From: Lepidostoma basale
Lineage: Eukaryota; Arthropoda; Insecta; Trichoptera; Lepidostomatidae
DNA length: 64,000 bases
NCBI GenBank assembly: GCA_022606425.2
Contig: JAHDVF020000016.1
Coordinates: 650,501-714,500 of the forward strand
Reading direction: 5' to 3'
Part shown: one piece after another, positions 13,801 through 21,517 of the stretch
Position numbering within the stretch: the first letter of the stretch is position 1
Layout: every line of letters starts with the position of its first letter
Program-made: the position numbers and the translations under genes
The notes under the pieces: generated by a model
Seen by the model: the letters and a program-made list of their open reading frames with translations, nothing else
Told to the model about the DNA's origin: nothing
The model's database searches: none

Positions 13801-14736
13801 TAATATTGTGTAAATATTTAAAAAATATGATAAACTATCAAAATCGTTTAATTGTCAAGTTGCGGGAACAACTAGTGATAGTTTGATTAAAAAAAATATA
13901 TGTTTCTGTACTAACATATGGGCCAATTGACTTTGTGTCTCTCAACTTTCATGAAGTGAGGTTTGACAAAAATTTCATTTTTCTCCTGGTCGACCAAATA
14001 CACCACAACACCTGAAAAAGAATTAAAACTTCTTAATGAGTCCTTCAAAGATGTAACCATGGTTAATTAAATAACTAGTGACAGATATTATTTTAGATAT
14101 CTACTGGATGGAGTGCGCGATGTCCGAGGATCTAGGGGCGTTGTTCTATTATAGTACGAAGCATCCGATTGTAAATGACGCCGTTTTGCGAAATTTTGAC
14201 TCCACATTTTTGATGTTAAATGTATGCGTATTTGGAACTACGGAAAGCACGAGTAAGCGTAAATGAAGTAGAAAAAAATGCAGGGTGCAAGGAAGGTCCG
14301 CCCAATGAAGGCGACGCCCTTTTAAACGAAACAAAGTCGGCCAAACCGTCCACCACCATGGCAAGAGAAGAGAAGAGAAGCTCATTTTAGGGCCATCCGT
14401 ACGGAACAAGCTTGCCATTTATACGAAAAATAAGAAAGAAGAAGTAATGTGGTGTTTACCCGAGCTCTGCGTGGACAACTTCAAAATGTTAGCCGTGTCA
14501 TATAGCAATGTAGTAAAGTCTATGTTATCGGACAGGAAAATTCTGAATTCGGAGACATTTCTGTGCATGGAGTCGATGCTTAGATTCTTTCCACCGCGCC
14601 TGACTATCTTACAAAACGGAGCGATTATTTTCTTAAAACTTTTCTCCACCGTCCTTCTCCTGCTCGACTTGGAAGACTTCCTATAAACAAATGGGGAGTC
14701 ATCCTTCATTTCTTCTTTTACGTCTTCGGCGGACAT
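1667..14736 (-). CDS. PDE10-type cyclic nucleotide phosphodiesterase, 13 coding exons
   Basis: Joining 14736-14460, 14011-13916, 11888-11686, 9980-9807, 8824-8676, 8182-8013, 7542-7409, 7302-7187, 6236-6002, 5357-5202, 4572-4294, 3724-3555 and 1808-1667 gives 2301 nt, 766 residues, close to human PDE10A (779). Every junction keeps frame at GT..AG sites. Order: basic N-terminus, GAF-A (about 75-215), GAF-B (about 235-390), catalytic HD domain (about 440-725). Metal ligands are visible: HNTEH (H492, H496), CHDIDH (H529, D530) and TSCDL (D638); the purine-gripping glutamine is in DQIQF (Q690). Motifs such as VLELYR, VIGVISVMNK, LLMYMV and DPLAAMY resemble PDE10A more than PDE2, PDE5/6 or PDE11. 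Expected role: hydrolysis of cAMP and/or cGMP in the cytosol. GAF-B has NK..F...DQ where the classical motif ends DE. The start is the first ATG after an in-frame stop, but a splice acceptor at 14745-14746 means a 5' exon is possible. PDE10 assignment is inferred from remembered family sequences. Confidence 0.88.
1824..2475. mobile_element. Foldback DNA element family A, two nested pieces
   Basis: Contains AAGGATTAATTGTATCTCAA and ATAGAGACGAAGATG twice (1829 and 2309) and the ACAAATTCTTGTAGACAAAT unit in both orientations (about 2250 and 2440), so 2231-2316 and 2384-2468 fold back. The inner part, CTTACAGGACTTATGACCTG onward, recurs at 54.4 kb and, inverted, at 43.0 kb. No transposase; a nonautonomous element. 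Its left edge lies about 15 bp from the acceptor of exon 13 of the PDE10-like gene. Confidence 0.75.
3555..3724 (-). CDS. PDE10-like exon 12 (residues 664-720)
   Basis: Acceptor TTGTTCAG, donor GTACGT (phase 2). Begins GDREREMGYIPLSMMDR, matching GDEMKKLGIQPIPMMDR, and carries the invariant purine-binding glutamine in ATDQIQF, then VVLPCLLLLQTVVGG. Confidence 0.92.
4294..4572 (-). CDS. PDE10-like exon 11 (residues 571-663)
   Basis: Acceptor AACTTCCAG, donor CAG|GTTCGT, both phase 0. Encodes LSDLSPEESAEVLDEI, NILCTDLAIHFR, and GIMMTSCDLAVQGKP with the second metal-site aspartate (D638), ending KLYEEFYIQ. A second good donor (CAG|GTGCGT near 4229) exists downstream but would break the frame with exon 12. 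Confidence 0.92.
5202..5357 (-). CDS. PDE10-like exon 10 (residues 519-570, HD metal site)
   Basis: Acceptor CATGTTGCAG. Encodes MLGGLCHDIDHPGVNNSFL, the HDxDHxG metal site, then DPLAAMYSDSILENHHYF. The only donor in reach is ATA|GTTACT, which is weak. Splicing there to 4572 keeps phase 0 but leaves the loop two to four residues shorter than in PDE10A, so a missed microexon is possible. The 5' boundary is firm, the 3' boundary less so. Confidence 0.85.
5475..5930. repeat. Minisatellite, about 41-bp unit, in PDE10-like intron 9
   Basis: Eight or more head-to-tail copies of a unit built from CGATATTTAGCCACGATTTA then AGAAGTCGTGAAACTTTTCG. The central copies are nearly identical and the right-hand ones are degenerate. 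It sits between exon 9 and exon 10, close to the exon 9 donor. Confidence 0.92.
6002..6236 (-). CDS. PDE10-like exon 9 (residues 440-518, catalytic domain start)
   Basis: Acceptor GTGGTACAG, donor GTAAAC. Contains LLMYMVTRLSG, then YRRNPYHNTEHAF, the first metal-site motif HNxxH, and HTMYNIL. Matches IFVYMVHRSCG and YRRVPYHNWKHAV of PDE10A closely, the strongest single hint of subfamily. Confidence 0.95.
6791..6979. mobile_element. Tourist/Harbinger-type MITE with TTA duplication
   Basis: Starts GGGTACGGCCACGCC and ends GTGGCCGTACCC, with TTA on both sides (6788-6790 and 6980-6982). The inverted repeats extend over about 40 bp with mismatches (GCGTCGGAGGCTAGG against CCTAGCCTCCGATCC). 189 bp, in the intron between exons 8 and 9 of the PDE10-like gene. 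Confidence 0.85.
7187..7302 (-). CDS. PDE10-like exon 8 (residues 402-439, linker to catalytic domain)
   Basis: Acceptor ATTTCTAG, donor GTAAGA. Reads KNLNSIYGNLLSRQLKACEH, then DLERVMKNPITELPPKFDE. The spliced GAG codon leads into FDWYVQPDYM, equal to the FHFDIGPFEN region of PDE10A. Short, under 60 codons, and recognisable mainly through phase and context. Confidence 0.85.
7409..7542 (-). CDS. PDE10-like exon 7 (residues 357-401, end of GAF-B)
   Basis: Acceptor CCCGTCAG, donor GTAAGT. Encodes VISVMNKLNEEVFTVEDQES, the GAF NK..F...D motif, then the connecting helix QYCTQIVQYSNLQKKYVAA. The family motif usually ends DE; here it is DQ. Confidence 0.9.
7774..7915 (+). mobile_element. LTR fragment related to the LTR at 17.9-18.4 kb
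   Basis: Shares GAACGAGCGAGGCTGA, AAAGGGCGCC and CGCCCTATAACAGCCTCGGG with the minus-strand LTR at 18.3 kb, in the same order after a TGTG start. The right half of the LTR is missing, so this is a truncated or decayed solo LTR, in intron 6 of the PDE10-like gene (between exons 6 and 7). Confidence 0.75.
8013..8182 (-). CDS. PDE10-like exon 6 (residues 300-356, GAF-B core)
   Basis: Acceptor CCTGACTAG, donor GTAAGG (phase 1). Encodes HGLAANSGSMVNVKDVYSDG, RFHKTVDPVTGG and RSVLCIPLHD, the classical GAF ligand-pocket strands (compare GIAGQVARTG, DPRFN and NILCMPI). Strong GC bias and consensus splice sites. Confidence 0.92.
8676..8824 (-). CDS. PDE10-like exon 5 (residues 251-300, GAF-B start)
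   Basis: Acceptor GCCCGCAG, donor GTACCA (phase 2). Encodes CLKAARSTLYIVDPDYVGEQ and an acidic stretch (ADEYDESWEAN) before PKKKIKV, matching NADRCALFQVD..EIRF of PDE10A. The reading frame stays open past the donor, but only splicing to 8182 restores the GAF-B strand that follows. Confidence 0.88.
9015..9540 (+). mobile_element. LINE (RTE-like) 3'-end relic with an internal duplication
   Basis: Degenerate copy of the same LINE: GAAGAAGGATGAAT, GACCGAGGAAAACATGGCAC, TCAATGTCGGCCATGT, ending GCGTGATGGTTAGTTAGTTT. A block of about 54 bp (GGCGAGCATAACAAGAAGAA and following) is repeated directly at about 9333 and 9410. In intron 4 of the PDE10-like gene. Confidence 0.75.
9807..9980 (-). CDS. PDE10-like exon 4 (residues 193-250, GAF-A/GAF-B linker)
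   Basis: Acceptor TTGTCCAG, donor GTGAGT, both phase 0. Contains the GAAVHQ segment matching SVAIHQ in PDE10A and the long linker helix through LLNLLVFYFSDQVNLDKMIF, the start of GAF-B. Strongly GC-rich at its 5' end. Confidence 0.87.
10054..10126. repeat. Short GC-rich inverted repeat
   Basis: GCCGCCGGGAGAGTT at the left pairs with AACTCTCCCGGTGGC at the right, with about 40 bp between. MITE-like remnant or hairpin in intron 3 of the PDE10-like gene. Confidence 0.6.
10336..10636. mobile_element. GC-rich MITE with 30-bp inverted ends
   Basis: Left end GAGTGCTTGTTCACCGGAGC and AGAGCGAGG is matched, inverted, by CCCTCGCTCGGCTCCGGTGG and ACAGGCACC. CTAA flanks both ends. Internal GCGGAGCGG motifs recur. 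Nonautonomous, in intron 3 of the PDE10-like gene. Confidence 0.7.
10650..11634. mobile_element. Nonautonomous DNA element with about 110-bp inverted repeats
   Basis: Left end CACTCCGCGCACTCTCCACA and TCACGCACAAATGCGTGATC, continuing through GGCAGTCAACCTGTTAATAA, is repeated inverted at 11515-11634. The interior has no coding frame of note. Its right end lies about 50 bp from the donor of exon 3 of the PDE10-like gene. Confidence 0.8.
11686..11888 (-). CDS. PDE10-like exon 3 (residues 125-192, GAF-A core)
   Basis: Acceptor CATCTGTAG, donor GTGAAT. Encodes EGQTMAGHAAATKQFVIIED, a DTRF segment, then ALCLPVV and AVLELYR, the core strands of the GAF-A fold and very like LCLPIV and ILELYR of PDE10A. 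GC-rich against an AT-rich background. An inverted-repeat element ends about 50 bp past its donor. Confidence 0.9.
12000..12430 (-). mobile_element. LINE (RTE-like) 3'-end relic, minus strand
   Basis: On the minus strand it encodes GKRSRGRPRKAWHDQINKIL, then RSRKNRRVCILRCMNVEDAK and QDRTVWRSILSAYPSGETA, ending in the GTGATGGTTTATTAG terminus. The 5' part (minus strand, about 12240-12430) is frame-broken. Less decayed than the copies at 0.7 and 9 kb. In intron 2 of the PDE10-like gene. Confidence 0.82.
12700..12960 (+). mobile_element. 3'-end relic of a second LINE family
   Basis: Broken frames give LLTWIPCPA and SGCSLHKTEWRGS, then GGLCPEMNGNRLNEANNE, resembling the terminal 'QDRxxWRxLEEAFV...TGIG' part of RTE-type LINEs. 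Stops throughout. Confidence 0.5.
13735..13810 (+). mobile_element. LINE 3'-terminal fragment
   Basis: TTTCGGGATTGAGGTG, then CTATTTCCTCGGGGATGCGA and CGTGAGGGTTAGTTAA, a decayed version of the family 3' end. The DNA between 12,960 and 13,735 is AT-rich without clear content. Confidence 0.5.
13916..14011 (-). CDS. PDE10-like exon 2 (residues 93-124, GAF-A)
   Basis: Acceptor TTTTTCAG; reads GVVVYLVDQEKNEIFVKPHF and on to NWPI, then donor GTTAGT. It aligns with the GFALYFLG strand of GAF-A of PDE10A. Enters at phase 1 and leaves at phase 1; the next exon completes a Cys codon. Confidence 0.82.
14460..14736 (-). CDS. PDE10-like exon 1 (residues 1-92)
   Basis: Begins MSAEDVKEEM, with a Lys/Arg/Ser-rich stretch (RKSSKSSRRR) and the start of GAF-A (FTTLLYDTANILKLSTQSS). 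It ends TCG G before donor GTAAAC (phase 1). An in-frame TAA lies upstream, and CTATAG immediately before AAGAAGTATG could be the acceptor for a noncoding or further coding 5' exon, so the true N-terminus is open. Confidence 0.8.
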
Positions 14737-14744
14737 ACTTCTTC

Positions 14745-15330
14745 TATAGGGTTAAATAATCGCAAAAAATAGCTTTCCGCGCAAGAATTCTTAATGAAAT
14801 GTCAAAAACCGATGTATCATTTCTCCAACAAAACAAAAAAAAAACACTGGAGAAGCATTTGTTTAGAACTGCAATATAAAAATAATTCACGAATATATAT
14901 TTGAGGTAGGGACATAGATATTATATAAAACATTAAAAATGAAAATGCTTTTGACTCGACATAGTCTTACTCAGTCGTTCGTGTTTAAATAGAAAATTTA
15001 CTCTTAGGTTCGTGACAATAACAAGCTAAGTATAATAATATAATAATAATAAGCAATACGTTAAATCTAAACAAACGATTGAATAGATCGCTCCTTAGGC
15101 TTCACGTTTCGTACACAAACTTATCGTCTGAGGCTGTCAGACCATGCCGCCAACCTCTATTTTTAAGTAATTAAACGGCTCATCTTATCTAAGAAAATTT
15201 GACATCGATTTGTGTTAAACTTAGTAAAACTATAACCAAATGACACTAATGATATTAACAACATGAAGGGTTCTTAATTTGACAAATAAGTATATTGATT
15301 AATAGATGATTATTAGATTTGTTTACTTAT
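14745..15330. other. Region upstream of PDE10-like exon 1
   Basis: AT-rich with no recognised exon. It would hold the promoter or a 5' intron of the phosphodiesterase gene; no specific promoter element can be defended. Confidence 0.4.
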
Positions 15331-15344
15331 CACTCGCTACATGC

Positions 15345-15600
15345 ATCCATTTTGGACATATATGGAAAATGTTTATATAATATATATGGAATATGGAAAA
15401 CGACACGAATGTTTCCTGCATGATGTATTGGAGGGAATGGTCGAAGGATCGATTGGCAGAGGACGACCTCGCCAGGAGTACCTAGACCAGATTTGTCGAG
15501 ATATGGGCTGCACCTCTTATGCGGAGTGGAAGAGGAGATGCATCTCCTTGCTGCAGACCAATTTTCAGATTGAGACCGGAGAAGAAGATGGAAAATAATT
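15345..15600 (+). mobile_element. LINE 3'-end fragment (third family)
   Basis: One frame reads HDVLEGMVEGSIGRGRPRQE, then YLDQICRDMGCTSYAEWKRR. It resembles the C-terminal 'GK.eGkR.rGRpr..wldni' tail of LINE polymerases. Open frame, so moderately recent. Confidence 0.6.
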
Positions 15601-15911
15601 TAATCACCATCAACTTACCAAATCACCATTCTCCATCAGACGTAAAAGGAGCAGCTGCAGGAGATAAGTCTCCATATATCAGCAGTTTTATCCATCCAAA
15701 CTCAGATAATTAAATGCACAACGAAAGAATGATTTTATAGACACAAATCTTGGAATAATTAAATAAATGTTGTTGGAAAATTGCTTTTCAATACCATAAA
15801 AAATGGAAAAGCGAAGATTTTTCATTTAAGTGTGCAGTTTTTATTTATTTATCAATAAATTTAACTAAAATAAAATTCTTTCCGCTTTATCCATCATACT
15901 CAAACATAAAC

Positions 15912-16178
15912 TTGATATAGCCATGTTTCATGGCATACTAGGTGAGATTGCACTAGCCAAATTTTACATGGCCGAAAATACGTTTTCTCTCTGGAGGCTT
16001 GTTTGATCTTAGTTAAGTTTAATTTTAATTGGTGATAAGACTATGAAAAACAATAATAGTGGGTAGGAAAAACAATAATAGTGTTTAAAGAAGTGAATTG
16101 ACAATTTTCGGGAGTGGCCACACTTTGGGGGGGGGGGGGTGACCTAACCCCCCCACCCTGCGGATTGGCAAAATCCGG
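15912..16178 (+). repeat. Left arm of a 6.7-kb-spanning inverted repeat
   Basis: Begins TTGATATAGCCATGTTTCAT and runs through AACAATAATAGTGGGTAGGA to a G14 tract and CCTGCGGATTGGCAAAATCC. The whole stretch recurs inverted at 22022-22593 with few changes, apart from one insertion there. The G/C homopolymer lies near the inner edge of both arms. Confidence 0.85.
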
Positions 16179-16484
16179 ACTCGGCAGTTTAGTCAGCAGT
16201 CAGTCTGTCCCCGGCCTTCGAGAAGGAGCATCTCTCCCCGGCCGCGCGCCGGGGAAATATTCTAAAAAGTCGTCAGTAGTGAGTCCCGCGAGGGAGAAAA
16301 TTTCAAAAGATCGCGACTGTCTGTCACCGACCTTACGGATCGGATCCCTTCGTTATTTACCCAAAAACCGTTTTTCTAAACGCTACATATCTTATAACTA
16401 AAATGACGGGTATTTCTCTTCCGGAACTGAGAAACTCGTTTTTCTCTCATTACATGGGGGGGGGGGGAGATTCCATCATCCCAT

Positions 16485-16705
16485 ATCGTACCATCCCCTT
16501 CTCGCCGATTGAAAGGCCACTCGGGAATTGCGTCATCCGGTGCCTGGTCGGGGAGCTTGGAGCTTCCACTTCTTCGCACTGTCTTCGACTCTCATAGAGT
16601 ATCTCTATCTCCCTCTCGCCGATTGAAGGCCGCCCGGGAATTGCGCCATCCGGTGCCTGATCGGAGAGCCTGGAGCTATCGCTTCTTTGCACTGTCTTGT
16701 CTATA
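16485..16705 (+). repeat. Tandem duplication, about 117-bp period
   Basis: CTCGCCGATTGAAAGGCCAC with CGGGAATTGCGTCATCCGGT repeats as CTCGCCGATTGAAGGCCGCC with CGGGAATTGCGCCATCCGGT. Both end at TTCTTYGCACTGTCTT. GC-rich, inside the transposon nest; open frames here differ between copies and are not gene-like. Confidence 0.8.
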
Positions 16706-17916
16706 TATCGTGTTCTTTCTTGCATCGCCTTACTCTACTATCTAAAACAAAACTAAATAATCGACACTTAATTCGTGTGAATTGGTAGTGATATTAATCA
16801 AATTAAAAAAAATTCAAAACAAAATCTCGTGTCGACAAGTTTGGGATTGAACTCATTTTTCTTAAATTTCGAAAGCGGCAGTCTCATCGCATGTAACGTC
16901 TTCTTCCTTTTCTCAAAAGCCAATGTTGGGATCTAGTCTGCTATGTCGCTTAGTCATCTTAATTTAATGGTTATTAAATTAAGTTATAGACAGGTGGAAG
17001 GATAAAAATATCACATGGCACGACATACAAGTAGATTACTTTACAACATGTACATCCGATACATACAACCCACATTGCTTGCTACCGCGAAAAAAAACAA
17101 AACACTTCCCAAATACCTAATCCATTCACATACTAATTATGACTCACGGAGAACTAATTTAAATTTTCTCCCTGGATGGCTGTTTAAAATTATTATAAAA
17201 AAAATGTAGTTGCATTCGTGAAAACTTGATATTATAACAAATAAACAAGAAAATTACTTATACTATGGGCGCCAGCAAATTTTTATTTTTTGTTAAAAAA
17301 AACTGCAAAAAATACATACGCGTTCATTTATTTGTCAAGGCCCATTTCGAAATGTTGAAGGCAATTGATATCCCGGCCGAATTCTAAAGAGCAATTAAAG
17401 GATTAAAATTTTAAATTTTTAAACACCGTTGGTCGGCCGATAGACCACTTAAATATTTACGATGTTTGTTTAAACATATACCTGGCCTAATCCGTCGCAA
17501 GCTTATCTAGCCAGGGAACAAAAGAAATTCGGGTTGGGGAATTTTTTTAAACTTTCTCTCTTATCAATGACTTTACAACGATATGAAATTATAATCTGTA
17601 TTTGCTTACTCGTTTGAAAATCGAAATTCAAAATTAACCGAAGTACGAGTAAATAAACAAAGTGACATATCGGTTTTCACGAATGTTTCCAAATAATTAT
17701 AAAATTATGAATTGGGTTCAATCCCGACATCACACCATCTCGGAACAATCAGAAAACAAATATAAACATTAGCGAATCTACAATATTTATTGCTAGCTCA
17801 GATTTTAGCATTTAACTATTCTCTAGGCCGCGTGTTCGTCTGATCTCACTTAACCAGACAGCGTCTGAATTATTAATTATATTGAATTAAAATTCAAATA
17901 CGCCGAGCCCCACGTT

Positions 17917-17934
17917 GGGCGCCATTTGTTACGA
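17917..17934 (-). other. Retrotransposon primer-binding site
   Basis: TGGCGCCCAACGTGGGGC on the minus strand, two bases after the CA end of the adjacent LTR. This is the tRNA-primer site seen in many insect Gypsy-type elements. Confidence 0.8.
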
Positions 17935-17936
17935 AT

Positions 17937-18411
17937 TAGTTGCTGTCACGGGGTGAAACATGAAGATTACTCGTATCTCACTCCCGATCTCGAAGCAACT
18001 CCTCACAACGTGTTGTCCAGTGCTTATTCGCTAATGTAATTATTATTATGTTAATTGAGATTGCTCCGGGATGTACAGTGATATGAGATTGAAACCAATA
18101 TTTACTATTTACAATTATATTTAATGTCACAAAATAAAGAAACAAGATTACTTATGAACTAAAGGGGACTTACATGCTATTCGTTGGCCAACGTCTTAGA
18201 ACTAACTGCGTAATGTTATCCTCGGGGCAGCAGCGCCGAGTTGCGTTTTTTTTTTTAATGGAACATAGAAGTTCCCGCCACATTCCCGAGGCTGTTATAG
18301 GGCGTAGCGGCGCCCTTTTATCAGCCTCGCTCGTACACTCCCTGGGCCTGTCCCCGGTCCACCCGGGACTTACATTTAAATACGGCAACAACAAGGGGGT
18401 GCCCGACCACA
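17937..18411 (-). mobile_element. LTR of a Gypsy-type retrotransposon, 475 bp
   Basis: Reads TGTGGTCGGGCACC ... CGTAACA on the minus strand and is followed at once by the primer-binding site, so it is a 5' LTR. It has a CGCCCTATAACAGCC block that could be the core promoter. The internal region would run toward 17 kb, but I find no gag or pol frame there and no second LTR, so the element is truncated. Confidence 0.8.
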
Positions 18412-19624
18412 TTTAATCTACTCAATCTTACTTCTATGCTCCGCTGTACTTTATTGAATAAATAAACATAATATAGAATACATGAACATTTTAGGAACAT
18501 TATATAAAAGATAAAAATAATGATACACCACAGGAATATACAGCGGGAAGAACAGGAGAGGCAGAGGAGAAAAATGCGGGATAGGAAAAAAAATGTGGAG
18601 TACAGTTTTTGGCATGTAGGACAAAGGACGAGGTTTAGGAAGCATTTCATAAAATAAAATAAATAAATAAAACCACTGCACAAATTATTATTATGGCCAA
18701 GAGGGAGAGGAACGAGGCCCATCACAGAGGGGCAACCTCCCTCTCCCAGCTGGAAAGCGCACCCTCAGAGGGCAAGAAACAGCACAAATTCCGGTGAATT
18801 CCGGTGGGGTAGACAAACGTAGAAACCCCTCTATCTAGGAGCAGCAGCCCCAGCATCCTTATATAGTGGAGGCCGGCTAAGGCTAGGCGCTGACTGTGAC
18901 TTTTTGTTACAGTAACTTTTTGTAACTATCACGTTGCGTCACCGTGGATGCGCTCACTACTGGTGACAAAATGTTCATTTGAGCGATGGATTTCGAAGAG
19001 GTCGCAGTGATTTGCGCTCTTGAATTACGCAGAAGGAAAATTAAGCGAAAGAAACGCTACTGGGTACATCCCATATATAATGAACGATTATTAAAAGGAA
19101 AATTTTACACCCTGTATTCTGAATTACGTCAATATCCTCTTAAGTTTTTTTAATTATTTTCGTATGTCAATAAACAGTTTTGACGACTTGTTATATTTGT
19201 TGGGACCTTTAATAACATTTCAAGATACATCATTTCGAAAAGCGATTCCAGTAGAAGAAAGGTTAGCGGTAACTCTGAGGTAAGAAAAATAAACAACAAT
19301 ACATATTTATTTATTTATATTTTTAATGTTATACTCACAGAGCTATGTAGGTACAATGAATTAAAATAAATATTTCAAGGCAATATAATTATATAACATA
19401 GGACCAATTACGTGCACAATACAATGTACCTATAAAGTAAATTTCTGAGAACATCAAGAGTGAGGAAACAAGTATTTTATTTTTATGTATATTATAAAAA
19501 TAATCGACACAAAGGTTTTTTAAATTAAAAACATAATAGCAAATTTAGAAGTAAACAAGAAAGAATAACAATAAACAAAGAGAAAGAAAGAAAAAGATTA
19601 TTCTGAGGTATAATATGTTTGTTT

Positions 19625-20340
19625 CTATATTGGAATCTTGTGTAGAGTATATATGATGGATATATATGATCCAATTGTTTCGTTTGACTGTTCATTATGA
19701 ATAAATGCTTGAGGAGACGAGGAACCAGAGGGAATACAAATTGGCTGTGGAAGTGTACGAGGTGGTTGAGGTTGAGGAGGAATCACTATTTTTTGGGAGA
19801 CTATGCGAGGTGGTTGAGTTTGAGGTATAATATGTGAGGCAGCAGTAAGATTACAATTTGACGAAGACGAGGTATAATATTTTAAAATGTTTAATATTGC
19901 GATTTGTGCATCAATTTTTTGGTCTTGGGGAATCAATTTAAGCATCGGAACTAAAGATACCGCAAAATTATGTTCCGGATCCGTGTGTGTGCATCTATTT
20001 TTTTCTCTTAATATTTCTAAAAGTGACTCTTCATAACTTTTATTGCTGCTCTTTTTTTGTTGGGAATGTGGTCTTGATATTGGTGTAGATGTGGAAGAAG
20101 AACTTATGTTCTCTCCAAGTGTCTCATCAATGTCAAGCGATGTTGCGTTGCTGGATGTTTCTCGTACTTGGTCCATTGAGGGTACCAAGAACAGTAACTT
20201 TTCAAAAAACACATATCGTTTTCTTTTAGGTGCTGATTGGCCCGATTTGACTTCTTTTTGGAAGCGAAGCTCCCTCGAAAAACACGCTCTTAAATTTTTC
20301 CAGCGCAGCTGTAGAGTTTTCAGTGCAAAAAAATTAACGA
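19625..20340 (-). CDS. Harbinger MADF-domain protein, 3' exon
   Basis: Minus-strand frame with LQLRWKNLRACFSRELRFQK, KSGQSAPKRKRYVFFEKLLF and then a Ser/Pro/Gln-rich tail, the second half of a MADF (Myb/SANT-like) domain plus variable region. It carries the second standard Harbinger protein, which binds DNA and helps import the transposase. It is wholly inside the transposase intron. The exact acceptor is unresolved: joining to the first exon at the obvious sites does not keep frame. Confidence 0.75.
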
Positions 20341-20358
20341 AATTTGTTTTATTTACAG

Positions 20359-21247
20359 GTATTTAGCTACAGGTGCAAGTTTTAACGCATTATCTTTTGA
20401 ATACTTAATTGGGGCCACAACACTTCGAAATATAGTAAATTTAACATGCCGGTCTATATGGGAAGCTTTGCAACCACTGTATATGGCAGAAAAAACTGAA
20501 GAAGAGTGGTATAAAATTGCTGACCAATTTTATGAGCGTACTAACTTTCCTAATATTATTGGCGCCGTTGATGGCAAACACGTTAGAATAACAAAACCAA
20601 ATAATAGTGGATCAGATTATTTTAATTTTAAAAAGTTTTTCTCCCTGGTTTTGATGGCGTGGGTAGACGCCGATTACAAATTCATCTATATCGACGTTGG
20701 ATCGCATGGAAGCTCAAGTGATTCGACAATTTTTAAAAATTCAAATATTGGCAGAAGACATCAAGAGAACTTATTAAATATTCCTGTAGGAAGAACTCTA
20801 CCTAACGAAGAAAATGGGAAAACAATGCCTTTTTGTATCGTGGGCGATGAAGCCTTTGGACTTACAAAGCATGTATTACGTCCGTTTTCTAAAAGAGGAC
20901 TTACCATTGCTAAAAGAATCTTTAATTATCGACATACAAGAGCACGTCGAATGGTAGAATGCACTTTTGGAATACTATGTAATAAATGGAGAATTCTTCA
21001 CAGACCTATTGATGTCAACCTAGAATTTTGTGATAAGATCATAATGGCTTGCTGTGTATTACATAACTTTGTACGCGTTAGAGATGGAATTCAATTTACA
21101 GATACTGCTTATGAATGTACGCTTATTAGCAATGCACTTATACATCAGACGTATAGAAACATGTCCTGTGTAAATATAAGAAATTACTTTGCTTCTTACT
21201 TTATTTCACCACAAGGTTCTGTCCCTTGGCAATATGATAAAATATAA
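20359..21247 (+). CDS. Harbinger transposase exon 2, intact DDE domain
   Basis: Uninterrupted from acceptor ATTTACAG to TAA. Contains all three acidic catalytic residues (GAVDGKH, GDEAFGL, VECTFGIL) and the CCVLHNFV motif typical of DDE_Tnp_4 proteins. Ends PQGSVPWQYDKI. Confidence 0.88.
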
Positions 21248-21332
21248 TATGTAACTCTTTATACATACATACCTAAAAGTTATAATGAGTAAATAATGTC
21301 AAATAAATATCCATAATATCTACAAACCTGTA

Positions 21333-21517
21333 TTTTCTTTTTGTGCTTGTGTTAAAGTTGTTGCTGGAAATAATTTAATAGAAATATCCTCCCACAATTT
21401 CCTTTTTAAATTAATATCCGAAAATTCTTTTAAGTTTTTTGTGTACAAAGCTGGCCTTTTCTCTATTTCTTCTATTAAAAACTCATTGTCTATATCATCT
21501 TCTCGCAGAGAAGCCAT
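21333..21517 (-). CDS. Harbinger MADF-domain protein, first exon
   Basis: MASLREDDIDNEFLIEEIEK, then RPALYTKNLKEFSDINLKRK and LWEDISIKLFPATT, the first half of a MADF domain. Donor ACAG|GTTTGT near 21333. Pairs with 19625-20340, though the splice phase does not match at the simplest sites, which may mean a small exon or decay. Confidence 0.75.

Larger units (their letters stand above)
18986..21247 (+). pseudogene. Harbinger (HARBI1-like) DDE transposase, one frameshift
   Basis: Exon 1 18986-19279 (MDFEEVAVICALELRRRKIK ... VEERLAVTL) and exon 2 20359-21247 join across a GT..AG intron to give LRYLATGASFNALSFEYLIG. The DDE nuclease domain shows IIGAVDGKHVRI (first Asp), YIDVGSHGSSSDSTIF, IVGDEAFGL (second Asp) and ARRMVECTFGIL (Glu). 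A T7 run at about 19145-19151 shifts the frame after YPLKFF; T6 would be open. Otherwise intact, so inactivation looks recent or is a sequencing slip. Acts in the nucleus with the MADF partner. Confidence 0.87.

Noticed and set aside
16126..16139. G-quadruplex regulatory element
   Set aside because: G14 and C14 sit at mirrored places in the transposon arms and look like homopolymer growth; no gene nearby uses them.
16114..16745. Several 60-95-codon frames in GC-rich DNA
   Set aside because: They overlap each other on both strands, run across G14 and G11 tracts and the tandem duplication, and have no family motif.
18174..18416. Long frames on both strands in the LTR
   Set aside because: They overlap the TG..CA-bounded LTR and the related 7.8-kb copy breaks them; LTRs do not encode protein here.
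19820..19870. Pro/Gln-rich repeats in the MADF protein as a possible separate gene
   Set aside because: In frame with the MADF domain; such tails are usual in Harbinger partner proteins.
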